Of a stretch of DNA of 35,988 bases, positions 7,963-16,616 are shown one piece after another. This DNA comes from DATMGU01 sp035555315 (GTDB taxonomy: Bacteria > Pseudomonadota > Alphaproteobacteria > ATCC43930 > CGMCC-115725): positions 1 through 35,988 of the forward strand of contig DATMGU010000131.1 of assembly GCA_035555315.1 (NCBI GenBank). Direction: 5' to 3'. How positions within the stretch are numbered: position 1 is the first letter of the stretch; every line of letters starts with the position of its first letter. The notes under the pieces were generated by a model. The model did not search any database, was not told the DNA's origin, and saw nothing but the letters and a program-made list of their open reading frames with translations. Made by a program: the position numbers and the translations under genes.

Positions 7963-9122
7963 GCGTGGCTTTCTTCGACCTGTCGGCGGCCCACGCGGAG
8001 ATCGCCGACGACCTGGATGAGGCATATCGGCGCGTGATGCGCGCCGGCCGCTTCATCCTCGGCGGCGAGGTCGAAGCCTTCGAGAGCGAATTTGCGGCCT
8101 ATTGCGGGGTCCGCCATTGCATTGGCGTCGGCAATGGTCTGGATGCGCTGCATCTGATCCTGCGTGCCGCCGGCATCGGGCCGGGCGACGAGGTCATCGT
8201 ACCCTCCAATACCTTCATCGCCACTTGGCTGGCAGTGAGCTATTGCGGAGCCACCCCGGTTCCAGTGGAACCCGATATCGCAACGTGCAACATCGATCCG
8301 GGGCTAATCGAGGCGGCCCTAACGCCCCGGACACGGGCCATTATCGCCGTCCATCTTTATGGTCGGCTTGCCGATATCGCAGCGATCCGCGACATCGCCA
8401 AGCGCCACTCGTTGAGGTTGTTCGAGGATGCGGCTCAGGCGCATGGCGCACGGTGCGACGGCCGCCTGGCGGGCGCCCTAGGTGACGCCGCCGCGTTCAG
8501 CTTCTATCCGACAAAAAACCTCGGCTGCCTGGGCGATGGTGGCGCAGTCACCACCAATGACGACGCCCTTGCAGCGCAGGTACGGCTGCTCGGAAACTAT
8601 GGCTCACCCGCGAAATATCAGCACGTCCAGAAAGGCTTCAACTCGCGGCTCGACGAACTCCAAGCCGCCTTTCTCAGAGTGAAGTTGAAGCATCTCGACG
8701 CATGGAACGCGCGTCGCATAGCGATCGGCCACCGTTACGACGCACAGCTCCGCCATTGCCCTGATCTCACGCTTCCGTCCGACCTTGGCCCAGCCCATGT
8801 TCAGCACCAATACGTCCTTCGCCATCCCCATCGGGACATGCTGCAGGCTCACATGGAAGGACGTGGTATCGGCACAATGATCCATTATCCTGTCGCACCC
8901 CACCTATCCGCCGCATATGCTGGTTCGACGTCGAGCGAGCCGAAAGCTCGGGACCCTTATCCGATCGCGACGCGATTGGCTGGAGATGTCCTGAGCTTGC
9001 CAATGGCGCCACACATGACGTCATCAGCCGTGGATGAGGTCATAGAAGGCGTGCTCGGCTTCGCCGGGCACGGGGACGGGGGCACGCCAGCCAAGGTCTT
9101 GGCAGCAGTCGATGGGAGGTGA
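7959..9122 (+). CDS. DegT/DnrJ/EryC1 sugar aminotransferase (FdtB/QdtB-like)
   Basis: This PLP-dependent aminotransferase (387 aa from TTG 7959; GTG 7965 is the alternative) probably turns the 3-keto sugar nucleotide made by its neighbour into a dTDP-3-amino-3,6-dideoxyhexose, using glutamate. Family features are GNGLDALHLILRA (about 58-70), VPSNTFIATWLAV (about 81-93), the HLYGR segment, FEDAAQAHGA (about 155-164) and the PLP lysine in SFYPTKNLGCLGDGG (K186). The C-terminal GFNSRLDELQAAFL is also characteristic. The length is normal for the family. It overlaps fdtA by four bases and is followed two bases later by the methyltransferase gene. RmlA/RmlB, which would supply the precursor, are not in the window. 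Confidence 0.9.
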   Translation: MSVAFFDLSAAHAEIADDLDEAYRRVMRAGRFILGGEVEAFESEFAAYCGVRHCIGVGNGLDALHLILRAAGIGPGDEVIVPSNTFIATWLAVSYCGATPVPVEPDIATCNIDPGLIEAALTPRTRAIIAVHLYGRLADIAAIRDIAKRHSLRLFEDAAQAHGARCDGRLAGALGDAAAFSFYPTKNLGCLGDGGAVTTNDDALAAQVRLLGNYGSPAKYQHVQKGFNSRLDELQAAFLRVKLKHLDAWNARRIAIGHRYDAQLRHCPDLTLPSDLGPAHVQHQYVLRHPHRDMLQAHMEGRGIGTMIHYPVAPHLSAAYAGSTSSEPKARDPYPIATRLAGDVLSLPMAPHMTSSAVDEVIEGVLGFAGHGDGGTPAKVLAAVDGR

Positions 9123-9124
9123 CG

Positions 9125-10045
9125 GTGCCGTCGTTTGACATCGATAGCCGGTCGCACCCGCTGCTCGCGGAGATGCGAACGATATTTCGAGAACATCATT
9201 CGTTCTCGCGGGACATCATCGACCGCGCGCTCACCGCGTTTGGTAACCGCTGGGCGCAAGACTGCGAAGAAACCCTTCGAATCCTATTTCCGACCCAGGA
9301 CAGTCTAGCGCAGGCTGTGAAGGGATATGCGGCATTCGCCTGGGATTCGATGCGGCGCCAAGCGAAATTCGAGCGAGACAGAACTTACCCCGCGAAGACC
9401 CATGCGGCCGCAGCGGACGAAGTCTACTTCAACTCGGATTATATGATGTCCGAATATCTACCCGGCCTGCTGCTGTCCCATTTTCTGTGGCCACATCACT
9501 ACCGTCAGCTGACCTTCTTCGACTCGGCTTTCCTGGAACCGATGCGCATCGCCGGCGCCACAAGTTTCGTGGAAGTCGGCGTGGGAACCGGGCTTTATTC
9601 GCGACGGTTGCTGCAGCACCTACCGGAGCTTCGGGGTAGCGGCCTCGATATCAGCCCATCCTCGAAGCTCTTCACCGACCGCCACATGCAGGCTTTCGGC
9701 TTGAGGGACCGGTACGATGTCCTGCTGGAAGATATCCTGGACGAACAGTTCGGGGCGCAGACCGATTGGCTCGTTTGCGTCGAAGTGCTGGAGCATCTCG
9801 ACGATCCGGTCGAATTCCTGCGGGCGCTGCGCCGGGCCTTGGCACCGGGCGGCCGGGCTTTCATAACGGCGGCTCTCAATGCCGCGAACGCGGACCACAT
9901 CTATCTGTACCGAGCCGCCGAAGAAGTATCGGCGCATCTCGATGCAGCAGGATTCGTGTTGGAACAATCCTTCCTCGGCGCCGCATACAAACCATCGGCT
10001 CCCGGTACTCCAGTTCCGCTCGCGGCAGCTTTCGTCGTCGTTTAA
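9125..10045 (+). CDS. Class I SAM-dependent methyltransferase
   Basis: This 306-aa protein has a Rossmann methyltransferase core. Motif I is VEVGVGTGLYSRRLL (about 149-163), GSGLDISPSS marks the acidic loop, and VCVEVLEHLDDPVEFLRALRRAL is the usual post-motif region. About 145 residues of unassigned helical sequence precede the core, perhaps for substrate recognition. The GTG at 9125 is chosen because GGGAGG lies 5 nt upstream; the GTG at 9119 overlaps that purine run. In this operon an O- or N-methylation of the amino sugar or of its acyl group is likely, but the acceptor is not determined by sequence. Confidence 0.82.
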   Translation: MPSFDIDSRSHPLLAEMRTIFREHHSFSRDIIDRALTAFGNRWAQDCEETLRILFPTQDSLAQAVKGYAAFAWDSMRRQAKFERDRTYPAKTHAAAADEVYFNSDYMMSEYLPGLLLSHFLWPHHYRQLTFFDSAFLEPMRIAGATSFVEVGVGTGLYSRRLLQHLPELRGSGLDISPSSKLFTDRHMQAFGLRDRYDVLLEDILDEQFGAQTDWLVCVEVLEHLDDPVEFLRALRRALAPGGRAFITAALNAANADHIYLYRAAEEVSAHLDAAGFVLEQSFLGAAYKPSAPGTPVPLAAAFVVV

Positions 10046-10055
10046 AGAGAATTAC

Positions 10056-10676
10056 GTGACCAACCAACTCCTCCTGCGCGGCGAATTCGTCGATCTTCGA
10101 CCGCTTACGGTCGCAGATGCGGCGATCACTTGCCGGTGGCGCAACAGCACGCGCTCCAGCCTCCTTAGCCAGAGTGCTGCCGAATGCGATGAGCAAGCCA
10201 AGTGGATTGCATCGCGCCCGACCTCCGAATTCAACTTCGTCTTGGAATTGAAAGACGGCAAGCCGGTCGGCATGCTGTCCTTGCTTGACATCGATCACAC
10301 GCATCGCAGAGCGGAACCCGGCCGTTTTCTGATCGGCGATGAAGCCGCAGTGCGGGGCATTCCAGCCGCCGTCGAAGCCATGAAGCTGCTTTACGAGTTG
10401 GCTTTCGACAGGCTGGGTTTGCTACGGATCTTCGGAACCATCGCCACTGATAACCGGCGTATGATCAAGTGGCAGAAATATCTGGGAATGCGCGAAGAAG
10501 GCCGGCTGCGGCAACATTACCTCGTCAACAACGGCACGTTTCAAGACGCCATCGTTTTGGGCCTACTGGTGGATGAATACCGCCGGGTGACGTTACCCCG
10601 CATGGAAGCTCTGATCGCAGCCGGCCGCTTGGCAGCGCCAATGAAGCACCCTGAAACAGAGGCGATGACATGCTGA
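10056..10676 (+). CDS. GNAT-family N-acyltransferase
   Basis: This 206-aa protein starts at a GTG (MTNQLLLRGEFVDLRPLT) with AAAGAGA upstream. It has the RimJ/RimL-type GNAT outline: an opening L-R-P-L-T strand, a WRN segment, an acceptor-binding middle, and the region GIPAAVEAMKLLYELAFDRL leading to IATDNRRMIKWQKYLGM, typical of sugar N-acetyltransferases such as PseH-like enzymes. In context it is the best candidate for N-acylating the 3-amino group made by the aminotransferase, with acetyl-CoA or an acyl-ACP from the same operon as donor. The donor is inferred only from the adjacent ACP gene, whose start overlaps this stop by 7 nt. Methyl- or amino-acid acceptors cannot be excluded. Confidence 0.8.
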   Translation: MTNQLLLRGEFVDLRPLTVADAAITCRWRNSTRSSLLSQSAAECDEQAKWIASRPTSEFNFVLELKDGKPVGMLSLLDIDHTHRRAEPGRFLIGDEAAVRGIPAAVEAMKLLYELAFDRLGLLRIFGTIATDNRRMIKWQKYLGMREEGRLRQHYLVNNGTFQDAIVLGLLVDEYRRVTLPRMEALIAAGRLAAPMKHPETEAMTC

Positions 10677-10972
10677 CCGAAGAAGCCATCCAGGGCATCA
10701 TCCTGCGGGCACTCCACAATTTGAATGAAGAATTCGACACCGATAGCAAAATCACCGTGAGTGCCGACACACGCCTATTCGGCGCGGACGCGGCCCTCGA
10801 CTCCCTGTCGCTGGTATCCGTCATCGTCGATGTCGAGACCGATATCTCAACCGAAGCCGGCAGGCAGATTATGTTGACGGATGACCGGGCGATGAGCCGG
10901 GAAGTGTCGCCGTTTACCGACGTCAGGGCGTTGACCGCCTATATTGTCGAGTTGCTGGCGGAGACCGTCTAG
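10670..10972 (+). CDS. Acyl carrier protein (first of two)
   Basis: This 100-aa carrier protein has the phosphopantetheine site ALDSLSLVSVIVDVE, with Ser45 as the attachment residue. The fold is longer than housekeeping AcpP (about 78 aa) because of an insertion around GRQIMLTDDRAMSREVSPF. It is acidic and helical as expected. It overlaps the acyltransferase gene by 7 nt and shares one base with the following reductase gene (TAG/GTG). It probably carries the growing acyl chain for the KAS III, reductase and dehydratase encoded next to it. Confidence 0.88.
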   Translation: MLTEEAIQGIILRALHNLNEEFDTDSKITVSADTRLFGADAALDSLSLVSVIVDVETDISTEAGRQIMLTDDRAMSREVSPFTDVRALTAYIVELLAETV

Positions 10973-11691
10973 TGATCGAAACCACCCAGTATTCTGGCCG
11001 GGTGGTCCTCGTCACGGGCGCGCGGCGCGGCGTCGGCAAGGTCGTCAGCGAGCATTTCCTAAGTCATGGTGCCAAAGTGGTCGGCTTCGCACGTGGCGGG
11101 CCAACTATCGATCACCCGCATTACCAACATTTCCGAGTCGATCTGGGCGACGCTTCGGCGATCCAAACGGTGTTCACCGATCTCCGAAAAGCGATCGATC
11201 AAGTCGATATCGTCATCAACAATGCCGCAGTGCTGACTTCCCAATATGCGATGATCATGCCGACCAGTGCCGCGCAGGCGATGGTCAATGTCAATCTATT
11301 AGCACCGTTTATGGTTTCGCGTGAGGCGGCCAAACTCATGCGAAAGCGCAAATGGGGCCGCATCATCAACATTGGGTCGATGGCGGTCAGCCTGGAACCG
11401 GTGGGAGATTCCGTCTACGCGGCCTGCAAGGCCGGACTCAGCACCATGGCGAATGTCATGGCGCGGGAATTCGCCTCCTTCAATGTTACCTGCAACACCC
11501 TCGCCATCACCGCGATCGACAGCGACATGCTAAGCCAATTACCTCGCGACAAGGTCGAAGCAATCATCCAGCGCCTGCCACTGCCACGCTTCGCCGAAGC
11601 CGACGACATTCTGAACGTCATCGATTTCCTGGCATCCGAGCGCAGTTCCTACATCACCGCGCAGACGATTTTTCTTGGCGGCGTCAATTAA
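10972..11691 (+). CDS. SDR-family reductase (FabG-like)
   Basis: This 239-aa classical short-chain dehydrogenase/reductase has a GTG start. The cofactor motif is TGARRGVG (15-22), NNAAV is at about 83-87, and the catalytic Ser136, Tyr149 and Lys153 are in place (IGSMAV, VYAACKAG). The C-terminal ITAQTIFLGGVN is typical of FabG-like enzymes. An arginine pair after TGA suggests NADPH preference, as is usual for such motifs. Between an ACP and a KAS III, reduction of a 3-oxoacyl-ACP is the likely role; a sugar reductase is the alternative. Confidence 0.88.
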   Translation: MIETTQYSGRVVLVTGARRGVGKVVSEHFLSHGAKVVGFARGGPTIDHPHYQHFRVDLGDASAIQTVFTDLRKAIDQVDIVINNAAVLTSQYAMIMPTSAAQAMVNVNLLAPFMVSREAAKLMRKRKWGRIINIGSMAVSLEPVGDSVYAACKAGLSTMANVMAREFASFNVTCNTLAITAIDSDMLSQLPRDKVEAIIQRLPLPRFAEADDILNVIDFLASERSSYITAQTIFLGGVN

Positions 11692-11693
11692 CC

Positions 11694-12383
11694 ATGACCA
11701 TCGATCTGCTCGACGCCGCTCACGATGATATCCAATTGGTGACGGGTGGAGTTTTCCCGTCCAATGCCTATATTTGCACTGCTGCGATCGTCGGCGGCTG
11801 CTTTTTGGTCGATCCGGGCATCAACGAAGCCGCGATCGACCGGCAGCTGACGGCGCGCGGTCTCCTGCCCGGCTATGTGTTGTGCACCCATGGCCATTTT
11901 GACCATGCCGGCGGTGCCGCCTATTTTCAGGAGAAATACGGCTGTCCTGTGCTGCTGCACGGCGCCGACATGAAGACGCTGCTATCATCGAATTTCCTGC
12001 TGATGGCGATGAAGATTCCTAACCGCATCACCCAGCCCGAAGTCACGCAAATCGATGGCACGAGCGTTACCATCGCACTGGGCGAGGCGCAGGTGCGCTT
12101 CCGCCATACCCCCGGTCATACGCCGGGCAGTTGCATCATAGAATTCGGCAACGCAGTGTTCGCGGGCGACACGCTGTATCGCAGCGGCGTCGGCCTCTCG
12201 CGGTTGCCAGGGGAGAACGTCGACACCTTGCGCGCCAGCATCCTCGCCCTGTGGGATACGTTGCCTGACGATGCAATGATCTATCCCGGCCACGGCTCGG
12301 CCGCAACGTTCGGTGAGATTCGCACTAGCAACCGAGCATTGATCGAGTTTCTAGGCATGCCCGCCTTCGCCGAGGGGGATTGA
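11694..12383 (+). CDS. Metallo-beta-lactamase-fold hydrolase
   Basis: This 229-aa MBL-fold protein has the metal motif THGHFDHAGG (H66, H68, D70, H71), followed by HTPGHTPGS, FAGDTLYR and YPGHG, which supply the remaining metal ligands. This pattern is closest to the glyoxalase II-like branch, whose members hydrolyse thioesters. In an operon with two ACPs, it could release or proofread acyl-ACP or acyl-CoA intermediates, like a type II thioesterase. That role is inferred from context only. It starts at an ATG two bases after the reductase stop. Confidence 0.87.
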   Translation: MTIDLLDAAHDDIQLVTGGVFPSNAYICTAAIVGGCFLVDPGINEAAIDRQLTARGLLPGYVLCTHGHFDHAGGAAYFQEKYGCPVLLHGADMKTLLSSNFLLMAMKIPNRITQPEVTQIDGTSVTIALGEAQVRFRHTPGHTPGSCIIEFGNAVFAGDTLYRSGVGLSRLPGENVDTLRASILALWDTLPDDAMIYPGHGSAATFGEIRTSNRALIEFLGMPAFAEGD

Positions 12384-12386
12384 GGC

Positions 12387-13406
12387 ATGCCCGCGAGCCA
12401 CGGCGTCACCATCACCGGCGTCGGCCATCATCTACCGGCCGCTTTCGAGGACAACGAGACGTTGTGCCGGACACTCTCCGTCACGCCGGAATGGATTCTG
12501 GAGAAGACCGGCATCAAGCGACGGTACATCGCCGCGGCGGATGAGACCGCGTCCGATTATGCCACAGCGGCGGCCTTGCGCGCGTTGGCGATGGCCGGCG
12601 TGAACGCCGATCAGATAGACCTGATTATCGCCTGCACGTTTTCGGGCGACTATATATACCCGCCGCTGTCAGCCAAGGTGCAACGGAACGTCAAGGCCCC
12701 CCATGCGCAGATCTTTGATCTGCAAGCGAATTGCTGTGGCTTCGTCACCGGGCTTACCGCCGCCTCAGACCGCATGCTGGTCGACGCGGAGGTTCGTCAC
12801 GCGCTAGTCATTGGCGTCGAATTCTGCTCGCGCTACATCGACCGTACCGACGTCAACACGGCGATCTATCTCAGCGACGGCGCCGGTGCGGCGGTGCTAA
12901 GCCGTACCGAACCGGGCATCGGCATCCAATCCTCCGCCTTCTTCACGGACAGTTCCAATTACGAGGCCGTTCGGATGCGCGGTGGCGGATCGAGCTTTCC
13001 GACGCATGGGCGGGCGTTTGATCCGGCCATCGACCTCATGGAGATGAACGGCCTCGCCACCTGGAAACAGGCCATCACCCATTTGCCGACAGTGATCCGT
13101 CGGGCATGCACCAAAGCATCCGTCGACCTGGCAGCCGTCGATTTCTTCATCTTCCACCAAGCCAATTTCAACCTGATAGACTATATCGTGCGCAAAATGG
13201 GCTTTGATCTGTCACGGACCTATACCAACGTCCAGGAGATCGGCAATACCGGCGCTGCTTCCCCCGCCATCGCGCTAAGCGAAGCCGTAACCAAGGGCTG
13301 TATCAAGCCGGGCGACTTGGTGGTGATCGCGGCGGTCGGCGCGGGTTTCAACTTCGCCGCCAGCGTCTGGCGGTGGGACCTGCCGGCCGCGCGAGACGGT
13401 CACTGA
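12387..13406 (+). CDS. 3-oxoacyl-ACP synthase III (FabH-like, KAS III)
   Basis: This 339-aa thiolase-fold condensing enzyme has the KAS III triad. The cysteine is in DLQANCCGF (C116 by alignment to the family, with an unusual second Cys at 117 where Ala is common), His257 is in FHQANF and Asn287 in GNTGAASPA. The opening ITGVGHHLPA and WILEKTGIKRRYIA are classic FabH sequences. It normally condenses an acyl-CoA or acyl-ACP starter with malonyl-ACP to give a 3-oxoacyl-ACP. With the reductase, dehydratase and two ACPs here it would extend a short starter by one unit. FabH-like enzymes paired with FkbH also occur in tetronate biosynthesis, which is an alternative. Confidence 0.92.
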   Translation: MPASHGVTITGVGHHLPAAFEDNETLCRTLSVTPEWILEKTGIKRRYIAAADETASDYATAAALRALAMAGVNADQIDLIIACTFSGDYIYPPLSAKVQRNVKAPHAQIFDLQANCCGFVTGLTAASDRMLVDAEVRHALVIGVEFCSRYIDRTDVNTAIYLSDGAGAAVLSRTEPGIGIQSSAFFTDSSNYEAVRMRGGGSSFPTHGRAFDPAIDLMEMNGLATWKQAITHLPTVIRRACTKASVDLAAVDFFIFHQANFNLIDYIVRKMGFDLSRTYTNVQEIGNTGAASPAIALSEAVTKGCIKPGDLVVIAAVGAGFNFAASVWRWDLPAARDGH

Positions 13407-13408
13407 CC

Positions 13409-14599
13409 ATGTTCGCTGATTTCGATACTATCCAAGTCGGCGATTGCCGATCGCTCGTCAGAACAATCACCGAGGCGGAGGTGCGCAAGTTCGTCGAGAT
13501 GACCGGCGACGATAACCCGCTGCATGTCGATCCGGCCTTCGCCGAGACCACTTCGTTCAAGGATATCGTCGTCCATGGCATGCTGGGCGCGTCGTTCGTC
13601 TCGACTGTTATCGGCACGCAACTTCCCGGACCGGGCGCCCTGTGGGTCTCGCAAAGCTTCGAGTTCCTGCTGCCGGTGCGTCTGGGGGATGAACTCACAG
13701 TGTCTTGCACGGTGCTGAAGAAGCACGAGCGTGAGCGCCTGCTGGAGCTTGAAACCCGCATCGTCAATCAACACCGGCAGATCGTTCTGGCCGGGCACGG
13801 CAAGGTCAAAGTGTTGATCCGCAAGGCGACGGAGCCGACGGACCTGGCGCCTAGACCACCGAAAGTCGCCATCGTCACCGGCGGAGCCGGCGGTATTGGC
13901 AGGGCGATTTGCCTGCGGCTGGCCCGTGATGGCCATCACGTGATCGTCAATTACCGAGGCCATGCGGAACGCGCCCGGCAGATCGTATCGGAGATCAACG
14001 GCGGCGCGACACGTGCCATCGCCGTGCAGGCGGATATTGCTTCCTCGACCGGCTCGTGCGCGCTTTACCAGGCTGCCATCGATGCCTTCGGCAGCGTCAG
14101 CGTGCTGGTCAACAACGCCTCTCCGCGAATCAATCCCAAACCGTTCGCCGAGACGACATGGGACGACATGCAGCAGCATCTGGATGTGCAGGTTAAGGGG
14201 GCTTTCCTCCTCACTCAGGCTTGTCTGCCATCCATGGCGGCCCGCCGTAACGGCCGCATCATCAACATCGCATCCCAAGTCACCGAAGGCCCCCCCTCGA
14301 TCGCCTGGACCGGCTATGCCGTCGCCAAGGCGGCGCTTGCCATGCTATCGCGCTACGTCGCGGCGGAGGTCGGCCCGAGCGGCATTACCGTAAACTGTGT
14401 CGCACCCGGCATGACAGACACCATGCTGATCGGCGATATCCCGGAAAAACTCCAACTGATGACCGCGCGCCAGACGCCTTTGCGTCGCTTGGCCACGCCT
14501 GATGACGTGGCTTCCGCTGTCGCCTATCTGGCATCAGAGGATGGCGCCTTCGTCACCGGCCAGACGATACGCGTCAATGGCGGGAGCGTTATGCCATGA
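13409..14599 (+). CDS. MaoC-like dehydratase fused to an SDR ketoreductase
   Basis: This 396-aa protein has two domains. Residues 1-140 are a hot-dog MaoC/R-specific hydratase with the D-x-N-P-x-H motif (GDDNPLHVD; D34 and H39). Residues 150-396 are a complete FabG-like SDR with TGGAGGIG (157-164), NNAS, catalytic Ser289, Tyr303 and Lys307, and a C-terminal FVTGQTIRVNGGSVMP. Both active sites look intact, so the protein could interconvert 3-oxoacyl-, 3-hydroxyacyl- and 2-enoyl-ACP on one chain. The start at 13409 follows the KAS III stop by two bases, and its own stop overlaps the fkbH-like start (ATGA). With the separate SDR gene, the operon encodes two reductases, perhaps of different stereochemistry or substrate. 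Confidence 0.9.
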   Translation: MFADFDTIQVGDCRSLVRTITEAEVRKFVEMTGDDNPLHVDPAFAETTSFKDIVVHGMLGASFVSTVIGTQLPGPGALWVSQSFEFLLPVRLGDELTVSCTVLKKHERERLLELETRIVNQHRQIVLAGHGKVKVLIRKATEPTDLAPRPPKVAIVTGGAGGIGRAICLRLARDGHHVIVNYRGHAERARQIVSEINGGATRAIAVQADIASSTGSCALYQAAIDAFGSVSVLVNNASPRINPKPFAETTWDDMQQHLDVQVKGAFLLTQACLPSMAARRNGRIINIASQVTEGPPSIAWTGYAVAKAALAMLSRYVAAEVGPSGITVNCVAPGMTDTMLIGDIPEKLQLMTARQTPLRRLATPDDVASAVAYLASEDGAFVTGQTIRVNGGSVMP

Positions 14600-16383
14600 C
14601 AACGCTTTTGGCACCTGACCCCTTATCGATACTGGCCGACCCCACCGCCTCTCTGAGTAAAATCATGGCGGCTCTCGCCACGTTCGAGGAAGCCGGCCCG
14701 TTTACTGGCCATGCCAGCATCGGCCTGTCGTCGAACGCCACGATCGACCTACTCGGCGTCTTCCTCCGCAAGCATGCGGCGCTGAATGGCGTGAGGCTTA
14801 CGGTCCACCAAGGCAATTTCGACGATCCGATCGGTGACATCGAAAGGTTCCGCCAGGGCGGCGTTGGGCACCTCGTGCTGTTGCCGTTCTTCGACATGCT
14901 GTTGCCGGCCTTCGAGGCACAACTGGGGCATCTGTCAGAAGAAGCGGTAGCTGCCAAGGAAGCCGAAGTCAGCGCCCGCTATCGCCTCGTCTTCGAGCAA
15001 GCGAGGGAGTTCCGCACCGTCTTCGTCGGCGACTTTCATCGTCTTTCGCTGTCAGCGGAGCCGGCGGCTACCGATGCCGTGGATGCATCGATCGGCCGCC
15101 TGAACCGGGCGCTGCGCGAGACGGCGGAGAGCTTTCCCAATATCCGCATACTGGATCTGGACGCGACCGTCGCCGCCATCGGCCGGGCGGCCGCCTTCGA
15201 CGGACGCTTCTACCTCCGCAACAAAGCACCCTATGCGACGGGCTTCCTGAACGAATTGGCCCGCCGAATCACCGTGACGTCACGCGGCTTCAGCAGCTAT
15301 TTCTACAAGGCGCTCGTGCTTGACTGCGACAATACCCTGTGGGGCGGCACGATCGGCGAGGATCTGCTGGCGGGCATCAGGCTTGGACCCCATGACTATC
15401 CCGGCAATGTCTTCTGGCAAGTCCAGAACGAGTTGGCGGCGCTCGAACGCCGTGGCGTGCTGCTCTGCCTGTGTAGCAAGAACAACGCGGCGGATGTCGA
15501 CGACGTAGTCGCGCGCCATCCCGACATGGTGCTGCGAGATCACCATCTCGTCGTGAAGAAGGTCAACTGGGCAGACAAGGTGTCCAATCTGCGGGAGATC
15601 GCGACGGAATTGAATATCGGGCTGGACAGTCTCGTATTCCTAGACGACTCACCGTTCGAATGTGATGCCGTGCGCACCCAGCTACCCATGGTGCGTACCG
15701 TTCAGGTACCCGCCGCGCTGTCGGAATATCCGCGAGTCATCCAGGACATCAAGGAACTGTTCCTGGCCGGCGGCATTGCCGGCGAAAGCCGTTCCAAAAC
15801 CGAGCAGTACCGGCAGCGTGCCGCGGCCGAAGATCTGAAAAGCCGATTTTCTTCGAACGATGATTACCTAGCATCGCTGAACCTACGGATCGAACTGTCG
15901 CGCGATGTGGCCGACAGCGTCCCACGTCTCAGCGAACTGACCCTAAAATCGAATCAGTTCAACCTGACGACGAGACGCTATAGCGAGAACGACATGCGCG
16001 GGGTGCTGGATTGTGCCAATGCAGCGGTCTATTCGCTGGTGGTGAGCGACAAGTTCGGCAACGCTGGCCTCACTGGCGTCGCAATCCTTCGTTGGACAGC
16101 CGACACCGCGGAGGTCGAAGCCTTCCTGTTGAGTTGTCGGGTCATCGGCCGCGGCATCGAGTTCGCGATCTGGCCAGCGATCCTACGCGACGCGGCTGCA
16201 CGGGGCTGCACGCGAATCGCTGCCACCTATTCACCCTCCGCAAAGAATGCGCAGGTGGCGGCGTTTTGGGATCGGCTTGGCCTCTCATCGACCACGACCG
16301 ATGACGGCATCCGGCATTACAGTGCACCGATCGACGGCTTCACCTGCCCGCCAACTCCCTGGATCGAGATCATCCGATGCTGA
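14596..16383 (+). CDS. FkbH-like HAD-family acyl-loading protein
   Basis: This 595-aa protein is of the FkbH/HAD-IIIC family. A divergent N-terminal domain (about 1-230) is followed by the HAD core with DCDNTLWGGTIGED (D243, D245), LCSKNNAADV as motif II and VFLDDSPFE (D350, D351). A C-terminal GNAT-like region follows (about 440-590). In polyketide pathways, FkbH proteins take 1,3-bisphosphoglycerate, remove phosphate and load D-glyceryl onto an ACP. The next gene is an ACP overlapping by 7 nt, the expected partner. Family members also occur in glycan-modification loci, where the loaded group may be glyceryl, lactyl or another hydroxy-acid. The HAD residues needed for chemistry are present. 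Confidence 0.9.
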   Translation: MTTLLAPDPLSILADPTASLSKIMAALATFEEAGPFTGHASIGLSSNATIDLLGVFLRKHAALNGVRLTVHQGNFDDPIGDIERFRQGGVGHLVLLPFFDMLLPAFEAQLGHLSEEAVAAKEAEVSARYRLVFEQAREFRTVFVGDFHRLSLSAEPAATDAVDASIGRLNRALRETAESFPNIRILDLDATVAAIGRAAAFDGRFYLRNKAPYATGFLNELARRITVTSRGFSSYFYKALVLDCDNTLWGGTIGEDLLAGIRLGPHDYPGNVFWQVQNELAALERRGVLLCLCSKNNAADVDDVVARHPDMVLRDHHLVVKKVNWADKVSNLREIATELNIGLDSLVFLDDSPFECDAVRTQLPMVRTVQVPAALSEYPRVIQDIKELFLAGGIAGESRSKTEQYRQRAAAEDLKSRFSSNDDYLASLNLRIELSRDVADSVPRLSELTLKSNQFNLTTRRYSENDMRGVLDCANAAVYSLVVSDKFGNAGLTGVAILRWTADTAEVEAFLLSCRVIGRGIEFAIWPAILRDAAARGCTRIAATYSPSAKNAQVAAFWDRLGLSSTTTDDGIRHYSAPIDGFTCPPTPWIEIIRC

Positions 16384-16616
16384 ATGAAGCGACGTTGCGA
16401 CAGGTCATGGAAGCGATCCTCAACGTAGCGCCTTCCACCATCGACCAAAATTCGAGCATGGATACCATCGAAACATGGGACTCGCTGCGCCACATGCATC
16501 TTGTCCTGGCGCTTGAGGAGGAGTTCAAGGTTTCGATCCCGGATGAGGAAGCCGCTAACATCACCTCCTACGCCCTGATCAAGCTCATCCTCCAGGATTT
16601 GTTAAAGACCGCCTAA
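16377..16616 (+). CDS. Acyl carrier protein (second, FkbH-associated)
   Basis: This 79-aa carrier protein has the attachment motif TIETWDSLRHMHLVLALEE, with Ser36. The W-D-S-L form is typical of ACPs that work with FkbH proteins and stand-alone ligases. It overlaps the fkbH-like gene by 7 nt and abuts the ligase gene with no gap, which suggests that FkbH, the ligase or both load it. It differs in length and sequence from the first ACP, so the operon probably separates two acyl pools. Confidence 0.9.
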   Translation: MLNEATLRQVMEAILNVAPSTIDQNSSMDTIETWDSLRHMHLVLALEEEFKVSIPDEEAANITSYALIKLILQDLLKTA

